Origin: a virus
DNA: 21,865 nt
Virus record (IMG/VR): IMGVR_UViG_3300017727_000195
Coordinates: 1 to 21,865 of that record
Direction: 5' to 3' (one strand)
Shown one piece after another: positions 15,621 through 21,865 of this stretch (position 1 is the first letter of the stretch; the number at the start of each line of letters is the position of its first letter). Position numbers and translations under genes: made by a program. Below the pieces are notes generated by a model. It saw nothing but the letters and a program-made list of their open reading frames with translations. It was not told where the DNA came from and searched no databases.

Positions 15621-16708
15621 TATAATTGCTCTATAAGAACTGAACCATGATCCCAAGTTGAAGCTTGTGTAATAGTAGCACTGTTATCACTAGAGAAACA
15701 ACCTCCTCCTCCACCTCCAGCGTTTGCAGTAGAAGAATTACCTCCTCCTCCACCAGAGTAACCTGCACCACCACCTGTTCCCATATTATCGGAGCCTCCA
15801 CCGCCCCCTCCACCAAAGCCTCCATTACCTCCGCTATTAGTATTATCAGATTTCTTTATGCCACCATAGGCATTATTGCTAGGCGATCTGCCTCCTTCTG
15901 CACCATTGTTTCCAGGTACATAATTAAAGTTGGTACTTTGATTGCCTCCAGTTCCATCGGAAAGCCATCCTGCACCTGCTCCTGCCCAATAAGAACTTCC
16001 TCCATTATTGCTCTGACCGCCACTACCATTTTCACCGCCATTGGAGCCGCTTTGTTGGGAGTTATTACCTGATCCATTTGATGCTAAACTAGCATTAGCG
16101 TTTGTATATGTGTTCTTAGTACCTCCAGCACCACCACCTGCAGCTATCAATAATGAAGAAAAATCACTCGTATCTGTAAAGACCCAAGTAGCCCCTCCTC
16201 CACCTGGAGCAGCATTATCTCCCTCACTAGAACTATTTTGAGTTGGATAATATGTGTTATCATCTTCCCCTCGTTGACCTACAATAATCTGTATTTTAGC
16301 TCCTTTAACAAAAGTAAAATTAGCTACAATTTGCGCTCCTAAAGGTGCAAATGTACCATTACGATAACTAAGATGGCTTTTCTGGCCTCCTGCTGCGCCT
16401 CTTGCTGTTATACGATAGTTACCACTACTTGGTATTGTAAACTTTTGATATCCTTGAAACTCTCCTTGATCAAAAAAATTACTATCATTAATCCAAGGAT
16501 AAGTAGCGGTATTATAATTATTTCGTAAAGCAGTTAAGGTTGGACCTAAACGTCCAGTAGTAGCGCCATTATTAAAAGTAAATGATGAGAAAGCAAATAG
16601 AGCATCACCTATTGTCTGACTAGCCTTAATATCGTAAAGACCAGTCTTCGATATTACAGCATTTGTAGATCCTATATATCCACCATATTGATGATAATTA
16701 AAAGACAT
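15620..16708 (-). CDS. Glycine-rich adhesin, ALK/LTK glycine-rich type
   Basis: 362 aa. Residues 40-85 form a phage-type lead module (FTFNNGATTGRLGPTLTALR, WINDSNFFDQGEFQGYQKF). Residues 90-145 form the strand pattern FTIPSSGNYRITARGAAGG ... IQIIVGQRG. From 165 onward there are glycine runs (APGGGGATWVF, LLIAAGGGAGG, GGFGGGGGGGS, GYSGGGGGNSS). This succession is the pattern of the glycine-rich domain of ALK/LTK receptors and related bacterial and phage proteins, which pack as polyglycine-II helices. The C-terminus ends in a strand (HGSVLIEQL). An AGGT Shine-Dalgarno precedes ATG at 16708; its stop overlaps the next start as TAATG. Likely a receptor-binding tip; target unknown. It differs from the glycine-rich protein at 3621-4568 in both N-terminus and loop pattern. 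Confidence 0.8.
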   Translation of the reverse strand: MSFNYHQYGGYIGSTNAVISKTGLYDIKASQTIGDALFAFSSFTFNNGATTGRLGPTLTALRNNYNTATYPWINDSNFFDQGEFQGYQKFTIPSSGNYRITARGAAGGQKSHLSYRNGTFAPLGAQIVANFTFVKGAKIQIIVGQRGEDDNTYYPTQNSSSEGDNAAPGGGGATWVFTDTSDFSSLLIAAGGGAGGTKNTYTNANASLASNGSGNNSQQSGSNGGENGSGGQSNNGGSSYWAGAGAGWLSDGTGGNQSTNFNYVPGNNGAEGGRSPSNNAYGGIKKSDNTNSGGNGGFGGGGGGGSDNMGTGGGAGYSGGGGGNSSTANAGGGGGGCFSSDNSATITQASTWDHGSVLIEQL

Positions 16709-16715
16709 TATTTAC

Positions 16716-17084
16716 CTATGCGTCATCTATTTCTTCGTAAGATATTACTATACTAAGATCACTGTTTGCACTTGCTCCTGCCCTTATTTGATCAGACTCT
16801 TCTAAGTATATTGCAGTATCTTTACTTATTACAACTAAAGAACTATCAGGAGGTACAGTTACAGTTGTTGCTAGACTTCTATTGGAGTTAGCACTACTGT
16901 CATAAAAGTAGCAAGTTGCATTCGCAGCATTGGTTCCATCTATGTTAGATATTATAATAGTATTTATTTTTAATACTTTATTAGAAGGGCAAGATAAATA
17001 ATTAGTAGTAGTAGAAGTATTAAGAGTACCTCCAATAGTCTTACCATAAATACTTGATACATTTACTATATTGGGCGCTGCCAT
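16716..17084 (-). CDS. Conserved small phage structural protein
   Basis: 122 aa. The opening APNIVNVSSIYGKTIGG and the phrases NKVLKINTIIISNIDGTNAANATCYF, VPPDSSLVVISKDTAIYLEE and DQIRAGASANSDLSIVISYEEI are typical of a small single-domain beta protein widely seen beside fibre genes in cyanophages and other marine phages. The family is usually annotated only as structural or hypothetical. An AGAAAGGT Shine-Dalgarno lies upstream of ATG at 17084, overlapping the end of the large fibre gene. It may be a fibre accessory or connector protein; this is inference from position. Confidence 0.78.
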   Translation of the reverse strand: MAAPNIVNVSSIYGKTIGGTLNTSTTTNYLSCPSNKVLKINTIIISNIDGTNAANATCYFYDSSANSNRSLATTVTVPPDSSLVVISKDTAIYLEESDQIRAGASANSDLSIVISYEEIDDA

Positions 17085-17097
17085 TTTTTAACCTTTC

Positions 17098-20073
17098 TTA
17101 TCCGAATACTATTGCCATTGCTATAGCTTTACCTGTTGAAAACGTAGGTACTGTTGCTGTACCACATCCAATTACATGACCATTAGAATCTATTGTAACA
17201 TCTTGAATAAACGTAGTTCCTGAATTGTTTGATGAACCTTGATTTGAAATAATAGGGTGCGCTGTCAAAAACCCTGCACCATTGGTAAGTTGATTTGTGT
17301 TCGTTACATTAGTTGCACCAGTTGCAATTCCGTCTAGTTTAGTTTTAAGTGTACTAGTAAAGTTCTTTTGAGTCAAGCCTCCATCACCTACTGAGTACTG
17401 AGTGTTAGCATCATTTACCCAAGCATAATCACTACCATTCCATGATAGTATTTGATTAGTACCTGCTGAAGATTGATTGAGATGTGAGTTTACATCACTA
17501 TTTGCATACCCTGCAGGTACAGCAGCCCAAGTCATACCTCCTGTGTTACCTGATTGTGCTTGTAAAAAGTAACCGTTACTAGGACTGTTGCTTACTTTTA
17601 AGTTGGCCTCATCTACAACGTTGTCTACTATCACAGTTGCGCCATCAGCAGTACTTGTTACTTCCCCTGAGTGATTGGGGTGTGTATAGTTATTAGCACT
17701 GGAAGCTATACCATTTAATTTAGTTTGCAAAGCATCTGTAAAGGCGTTGGTATCACTATTAGCTTCGTAAGCAGTCTTTACTTCAGCATCTGTTTGATCA
17801 GCAGTCGCCCCTGTTTCAACTCCATCTAGCTTAGTCTTATCTGCAGCAGACATAAAACCATCTGCTGAAGTTGTGGAATTATCATGGTCATGGCTGTTGT
17901 CAGCTACGGTAGCAGTAATAGTTATATCAGCAGAGCCATTAAAAGATGCAGACCCACTAAGATCTCCACCCAGTCCTATACTTCTAGAGGAAGCTAATGT
18001 AGTTGCTGTAGTAGCATTACCACTAACATTACCTGTGACGTTACCAGTTAAGTTACCTTCTACAGTATCTAGTTTAAGCAATCCAAAAGAGGTAGATGCA
18101 TCCGCTAAATTTATTGCACCTGATGGTGTAGGATCATACTCATCTAATAATGTCCACTTATCTTCTGATACATCATAAAAGAAACCCATGTGGGTATAAC
18201 CCACGCCTGATGCACCTGTGTTCCTATTAGAGAAGAAACCTGTATCTACTAGTACTGGACTTGCTACACCTGTCCATACATCATTTAATGTATGCCCTGT
18301 AGTTGCACCAAACTTTACAGATATGTTATCTGCACTGTGTATCATTTGCTCGTTACCAGTGATAGCGTTGCCAGTAGATATGGTAGTACTAAAGTTGTCT
18401 ACACTTACAGCAAAAGTGTCTGGTGTACCTACACTATCAATCTTTACATAGTAATTAGTAGATGCAGTACCTGTAAAGTGACCAGCAAAGAATGCATCAT
18501 CTAAGCCTGAACCACTAAAAGTAGTATTAGCATCACCAATAGCATCCCCTTCATTTGCACGATAGAATGGCGCACCTGCAGTTACATCTGATGTACTTGT
18601 TGATGTAGTAGTACCAAGCACAGATAAGTTACCACCCACAATAAGATCATCACCTATGTAGGTATCAGTTCTTACTCTAAATGAATTTACAGAATGGTTT
18701 TGTTGATTTATTAGTAATATACCATTAGTAGAATCAGAATTAACAACCCACCCTAAACACATAGGAAAGTTAGGATACACAGGAGAAGCATTCTGTACAG
18801 CACCTGGTGTTAATCCCACAAAGAAGTTTGTACCTGCTGAAAGACCACTAGTGTCTACGCCATGTAACTGCCCTGCAATAATACAATAACCATAAGTATT
18901 GTTAGGTATGTCTGCTGCTGCCAAACCTTGGGCATTGTATGCGCTAACATCTGTAGCATCAGCTAGTCCTACAGTAGGTACATCAAGAGTACCTGCTGTG
19001 TAGTTACCTGAGAAGTACAGAGGTTTACCTTTAGCTATAGTAGATCCTGTACTGTTATACACACGTTGATGTTCTTCAAGACCTACTTCATGTACTACAT
19101 TCTGTGTATCTGAATAATAACTTAAAGTTTTAGTACCAGTATCATACCATACTCTTCCTTCAGAGTAGGATGGTGCTGACGCTTGACTTGTCATATCAAT
19201 GTGAGTGCCTACATTAACTTCGCCTGTGGCTGTAGTATTAACAAAGCTTGGGCTATCTGTTGTAGCTAATCCCTGATTTATAGCCTTTACTGCAGTCTCA
19301 TCTGTTAGCTCACTATCCATAACAGCACCTGCTGCTGCGACATTAGTAGTATCCGTAACATCAGCGCTGGTTTCTATTCCAGTTAGTTTAGTCTTCTCTG
19401 CATCTGTGTAAGCATTTGTGTCAGAGTTATTCTCGTAGGCTGTCTTTATCTCTGCGTCTGTTTGATCTGCTGTGGCACTTGTTTCTATGCCACTTAACTT
19501 AGTTTGCTCTGCGTCAGTAAACGCATTAGTGTCTGCATTATTTTCGTATGCAGTTTTAATCTCAGAGTCTGTCTGGTCTGCTGTGGCACTAGCTTCGATA
19601 GCATTTAGCTTAGTATGGTCTGCATCAGTAAATACATTACTATCTGAAGCGGCCTCTACTGCTGCTCTGATCTCCGCATCTGTTTGATCTGCTGTAGCAC
19701 TAGTTTCAATACCGTTTAGCTTTGTTTGTAGTGCATCAGTAAAGGCGTTGGTGTCTGCGTTATTCTCATAAGCAGTTTTAATCTCAGCGTCTGTTTGATC
19801 TCCAGTCGCTCCAGACTCAAGTCCAGCTAGTTTAGTTTCTTCTGCTGTTGTGTAGGATGCTGTAGTATTATCTAAAACAGTAGAGTGGGCCTGTACGTCT
19901 GTACCTATAGCTACACCTAGCGTAGTCCTAGCATCACTATCTGTAGTATCATCAAGAACTGTAGAAGCGTAGGATGTAATAGTAGTAGTAGCAGGTATGT
20001 CTAAGTTGGCTAAGTCTTCTAAGTCATCGGATCTAGCAAGTTCACCTAATAGTCTATTCTTTGATTTTGTCAT
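17098..20073 (-). CDS. Large repeat-rich tail fibre protein
   Basis: 991 aa, the longest gene here. Residues 1-79 are a fibre head (LARSDDLEDLANLD, DSDARTTLGVAIGTDVQAH). Residues 80-227 are four perfect-length 37-residue repeats beginning TKLxGIE, with a fifth partial copy from 228. A WxDTGTKTLSYYSD module lies near 305-315, then a globular part (YGYCIIAGQLHGV, PNFPMCLGWVVNSD) and a beta part with DTFAVSVDN and EDKWTLLDEYDP. A GNLTGNVTGNVSGNATTATTL shaft leads to a second single copy of the 37-residue unit, and the end is a typical fibre tail (TNQLTNGAGFLT ... TGKAIAMAIVFG). No S74 chaperone is present. ATG at 20073 overlaps the upstream stop (ATGA), AGGAG seven nt away. Long lateral fibre is the likely role. 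Confidence 0.85.
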   Translation of the reverse strand: MTKSKNRLLGELARSDDLEDLANLDIPATTTITSYASTVLDDTTDSDARTTLGVAIGTDVQAHSTVLDNTTASYTTAEETKLAGLESGATGDQTDAEIKTAYENNADTNAFTDALQTKLNGIETSATADQTDAEIRAAVEAASDSNVFTDADHTKLNAIEASATADQTDSEIKTAYENNADTNAFTDAEQTKLSGIETSATADQTDAEIKTAYENNSDTNAYTDAEKTKLTGIETSADVTDTTNVAAAGAVMDSELTDETAVKAINQGLATTDSPSFVNTTATGEVNVGTHIDMTSQASAPSYSEGRVWYDTGTKTLSYYSDTQNVVHEVGLEEHQRVYNSTGSTIAKGKPLYFSGNYTAGTLDVPTVGLADATDVSAYNAQGLAAADIPNNTYGYCIIAGQLHGVDTSGLSAGTNFFVGLTPGAVQNASPVYPNFPMCLGWVVNSDSTNGILLINQQNHSVNSFRVRTDTYIGDDLIVGGNLSVLGTTTSTSTSDVTAGAPFYRANEGDAIGDANTTFSGSGLDDAFFAGHFTGTASTNYYVKIDSVGTPDTFAVSVDNFSTTISTGNAITGNEQMIHSADNISVKFGATTGHTLNDVWTGVASPVLVDTGFFSNRNTGASGVGYTHMGFFYDVSEDKWTLLDEYDPTPSGAINLADASTSFGLLKLDTVEGNLTGNVTGNVSGNATTATTLASSRSIGLGGDLSGSASFNGSADITITATVADNSHDHDNSTTSADGFMSAADKTKLDGVETGATADQTDAEVKTAYEANSDTNAFTDALQTKLNGIASSANNYTHPNHSGEVTSTADGATVIVDNVVDEANLKVSNSPSNGYFLQAQSGNTGGMTWAAVPAGYANSDVNSHLNQSSAGTNQILSWNGSDYAWVNDANTQYSVGDGGLTQKNFTSTLKTKLDGIATGATNVTNTNQLTNGAGFLTAHPIISNQGSSNNSGTTFIQDVTIDSNGHVIGCGTATVPTFSTGKAIAMAIVFG
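17720..17845 (-). repeat. Remote single copy of the 37-residue fibre repeat
   Basis: About 600 residues after the tandem array the same unit returns (TKLDGVETGATADQTDAEVK, then AYEANSDTNAFTDALQ), followed by the start of another (TKLNGIASSAN). Boundaries are approximate. Confidence 0.75.
19393..19836 (-). repeat. Four tandem 111-bp repeats in the large fibre gene
   Basis: Residues 80-116, 117-153, 154-190 and 191-227, each 37 residues: TKL(N/A/S)(G/A)(I/L)E..AT.DQTD.EI(K/R).A.E...D.N.(F/Y)TDA. A fifth copy starts at 228 and diverges after TKLTGIETSAD. Unit length is constant, with no indels; DNA similarity between units is high. Confidence 0.88.
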
Positions 20074-20089
20074 GCTGCTGCTCCTGATG
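20070..20089 (-). repeat. Cassette 3' boundary repeat, copy 3 (diverged)
   Basis: The same arrangement at the end of the 487-aa propeller gene (CAGGAGCAGCAGCATGA, encoding SGAAA plus stop), with AGGAG seven bases before the ATG of the 991-aa fibre. Confidence 0.8.
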
Positions 20090-21533
20090 ACGCTGAAACT
20101 CCTGAGGTAATGAATAATAAGTCACCGAAATCTTGAGCATTCCCCAAAGTTTGTATAGTTACATAGTCCATAACATTAACTCTGGCAGGAGAGCCGTCCG
20201 ATGTTCCACCACCATTAACATGATAAGTCCCATCGCTACATGCGCCATGTCTTTCTACATTTACAGTTGCGTCTCCAAAGTCTGTGGCATTTCCTGCTGT
20301 TGCTGTAGTAATATACTGTATGGTATTAACTCTAGCGGTGTTATTGGCATACCCCCCAGAGAATAGTATTCTAGTAGTATCGCTAGAAGCCGCGCCCCCT
20401 CGTACTATCTGAGCAAGATCACCAAAATCTGTGGCATTACCTGCCGTAGATATAGTCACATAATCAATAACATTTGTTTCATCTGCAAGAGAAGACCCTA
20501 TGCCGCCCATGAATACACCACGGGTAGCACTAGCAGCCGCCGTTATATAATACCTATTAATGGTTAAGTCACCAAAATCTGATGAATTACCTGTGTTGGC
20601 GATAACTACATAATCTATAGCCTTTTGGCTACCTGCATAACCACCACCTATTAAACCACGACCTGTGTTAGACGCTCCGTCAGAACAAGCTCCCTTAAAT
20701 CTATCTGCGAGTAAAAGATTTCCAAAATCAGTAGCGTTTCCTGTTGTTGCAGTTGCAAAATAATCTATTATATTTGTTGAACCACTAGTTGCTGCATCAT
20801 AACCACCTGCAACTATTGATCTGCTGCCATTCGAACAAGCTGCAGACCACTCTCTTGAGGCTGTCAAATCGCCAAAATCTGAAGTATTGCCAGGGGTGGC
20901 GATAGCTGCATATTGTATTGTGTCTACACGAACGGCAGCGTTGTTACTACCTCCAGACCAAATTCCTCTAGCACCACCCCAAGCAATACCTGAACTGCTA
21001 CCACCAGAGCCACCAGAGCCACCAACATCTCTAAATGCACTATCAGCATAAAATTTAACAGCGCCATCCCATAATAAAGTACCATTAGTAGGATCAGATG
21101 TTGTAACGCTAGAACCCATACCATCACCATGTGTGGTGCAATAATATGTCAAACCTGTCAAAGGTGCAGCAGCGTCTACAGCAAAGGTAACAGTTGCACC
21201 AGCAGTACCAGCAGTGCCAGTAGATGTAACACCTGTGGTATAGGATACACCACCATTCTTAAAGGCTAAAGGGTGTGTAGATACAGAAGAGTCACTAACA
21301 TCAAATGTATATGTCACACCTCTGAGTAGTGTTATCGTTGGAGCAGTTACACCATCTATGGCAAACTTATTACCACCATCATCTACCACAGTAACTACTC
21401 TGGTAGTTGTGTCATATTTATATACGTTTAGTGTGTTTAGGGCAGAACCTGTAGAGTGCGTAGGGGCTACAGGAAAGTTAGGCTTACCTGTTCCAGCTAC
21501 ATCTACTATGTTATCTACTTTAATTTCTGTCAT
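20070..21533 (-). CDS. Cupredoxin-like domain fused to six-repeat DFGD propeller
   Basis: 487 aa from ATG at 21533, which overlaps the upstream stop as TAATG and gives MTEIKVDNIVDVAGTGKPNFP, a standard fibre N-terminus; an upstream in-frame ATG at 21548 would add five residues inside the previous gene. Residues 33-145 resemble a cupredoxin: the strand VTYTFDVSDSSVSTHPLAF, then LTYYCTTHGDGMGSSV. Candidate type-1 copper ligands are His87, Cys132, His135 and Met139. A LLWDGAVKFYADSAFRDVG module and a GGSGGSGGSSSG linker (171-182) lead to residues 184-487, six repeats of the GNATDFGDL type. Protein class: tail appendage. This cupredoxin-like module is known from other marine phage proteins; whether it holds copper is not established by sequence. 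Confidence 0.82.
   Translation of the reverse strand: MTEIKVDNIVDVAGTGKPNFPVAPTHSTGSALNTLNVYKYDTTTRVVTVVDDGGNKFAIDGVTAPTITLLRGVTYTFDVSDSSVSTHPLAFKNGGVSYTTGVTSTGTAGTAGATVTFAVDAAAPLTGLTYYCTTHGDGMGSSVTTSDPTNGTLLWDGAVKFYADSAFRDVGGSGGSGGSSSGIAWGGARGIWSGGSNNAAVRVDTIQYAAIATPGNTSDFGDLTASREWSAACSNGSRSIVAGGYDAATSGSTNIIDYFATATTGNATDFGNLLLADRFKGACSDGASNTGRGLIGGGYAGSQKAIDYVVIANTGNSSDFGDLTINRYYITAAASATRGVFMGGIGSSLADETNVIDYVTISTAGNATDFGDLAQIVRGGAASSDTTRILFSGGYANNTARVNTIQYITTATAGNATDFGDATVNVERHGACSDGTYHVNGGGTSDGSPARVNVMDYVTIQTLGNAQDFGDLLFITSGVSASSGAAA
20998..21024 (-). repeat. Cassette 5' linker repeat, copy A
   Basis: 27 bases coding the GGSGGSGG linker, identical to 14243-14269. A third partial copy (20 bases identical) is at 12014-12033. 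Each lies just before the six-repeat propeller region. Confidence 0.85.
21099..21437 (-). other. Cupredoxin-like domain
   Basis: Residues 33-145 of the 487-aa protein. The ligand pattern is His87 ... Cys132-x2-His135-x3-Met139, with the YYC..H...MG signature typical of small blue copper folds. Confidence 0.65.
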
Positions 21534-21865
21534 TATAATACTACCCATCTAGCATTTACAGGAACTGTAACTGTTGCACCAGTGTTTATTGTAATAGGTC
21601 CGACAGATACAGCATTTCTATTTGTTGATAATGTATAACTTGTTGTAACAGTAGTTTGGTTCTCATTAAATACTTGGTCAGTTCCTCCACCAGTAGCGCC
21701 ACCGCCACCTCCGCTTCCAGAGACATCACCAAAACTTAAAGTACCACTACCATTAGTTATAAGTGCTTGACCGTTTGTACCATCAGATCCAGGTAATGTA
21801 AAGGTATTAATAAAAGTACTTAAATTAGTATTACCTATACCATACTCAACTATCTCTACTTTGTC
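21533..21865 (-). CDS. Tail fibre protein, C-terminal part (5' end beyond the window)
   Basis: 110 residues are readable from the window edge to TAA at 21533-21535. The visible part reads TFTLPGSDGTNGQALITNGS, GTLSFGDVSGSGGGGGATGGG, then TDQVFNENQTTVTTSYTLST and NAVSVGPITINTGATVTVP. LPxxDGTNGQxLxTNGxGxLSF followed by a glycine hinge and DQVFxENxxTVTTxYT...GPxTINxGxTVTVP is a very common C-terminal end of phage tail fibres, forming a small beta cap. Its TAA overlaps the next ATG (TAATG). The length and N-terminal domains cannot be known from the window. Confidence 0.85.
   Translation of the reverse strand, partial: DKVEIVEYGIGNTNLSTFINTFTLPGSDGTNGQALITNGSGTLSFGDVSGSGGGGGATGGGTDQVFNENQTTVTTSYTLSTNRNAVSVGPITINTGATVTVPVNARWVVL

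Noticed and set aside
14493-15656. Longer start at 15656 for the Calx-beta-like fibre
   Set aside because: It would overlap the upstream gene by 37 bp, while ATG at 15620 forms the TAATG junction and gives the expected N-terminus.
15631-15825. Second minus-strand frame rich in E and V
   Set aside because: Shifted-frame reading of glycine codons in the glycine-rich adhesin.
15665-16072. Plus-strand S/T-rich frame
   Set aside because: Antisense shadow of the glycine-rich adhesin, no independent support.
19393-19836. CRISPR array
   Set aside because: The repeats are contiguous 111-bp coding units with no unique spacers.
20070-21548. Longer start at 21548 for the cupredoxin-like propeller protein
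   Set aside because: The 21533 ATG overlaps the upstream TAA as TAATG and begins with the typical MTEIKVDNIVD.

Overview
The window is a block of phage virion genes. All 20 supported genes lie on the minus strand, so transcription runs from 21865 down to 1. They are packed almost without gaps: most neighbours touch or overlap as TAATG, TAGTG or ATGA junctions, or are joined by a few bases that carry a Shine-Dalgarno sequence. The only real intergenic gap is 54 bp at 11039-11092, and it is filled by a near-perfect sigma-70 promoter. The sequence is AT-rich. Protein types (an adaptor followed by a nozzle propeller, an N-terminal GHSHDG fibre anchor, YITI..GNATDFGDL propeller repeats, a Q/A/N-rich internal protein, a small one-TM protein) resemble those I know from marine short-tailed phages of cyanobacteria and Alphaproteobacteria (pelagiphage or roseophage-like). 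That assignment is inference; no terminase, portal, capsid or polymerase gene lies in the window.

Layout in transcription order. Block A (21865 to 11093) is an appendage or adhesin block: the C-terminal part of a fibre (cut by the window edge), a cupredoxin-like plus six-repeat propeller protein, a 991-aa repeat-rich fibre, a 122-aa conserved small structural protein, a glycine-rich ALK/LTK-type adhesin, a Calx-beta-like fibre, and two further proteins with the six-repeat DFGD propeller. The second of these carries an additional N-terminal propeller-like region. The promoter follows. Block B (11038 to 8632) holds a helical protein of unknown function, a small conserved protein, a beta-rich surface protein and a small Ig-like protein. 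Block C (8630 to 6322) holds the tail adaptor (T7 gp11/P22 gp4 type) and the nozzle/hub propeller (T7 gp12/P22 gp10 type). Block D (6319 to 3211) holds a tail fibre with a self-cleaving peptidase S74 chaperone, a second glycine-rich adhesin and a small beta-rich protein. Block E (3205 to 1) holds a one-TM protein, a 712-aa internal-virion-like protein with long 11-residue (hendecad) helical repeats, and a LysM protein cut by the window edge.

The genes would together build the short tail (adaptor, nozzle), its many receptor-binding fibres, and the internal or ejected proteins that cross the cell envelope. The most notable features are: three paralogous six-repeat propellers bounded by identical DNA at both the glycine-serine linker and the 3' end, which look like exchangeable cassettes; a leftover AGGAG-ATG start signal after the last cassette, now inside the promoter region; a cupredoxin-like domain with all four candidate copper ligands fused to one propeller; and at least 110 residues of unbroken hendecad repeat in the putative internal protein. 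Two gene starts (15620 and 21533) are set by TAATG coupling rather than by the longest reading frame.
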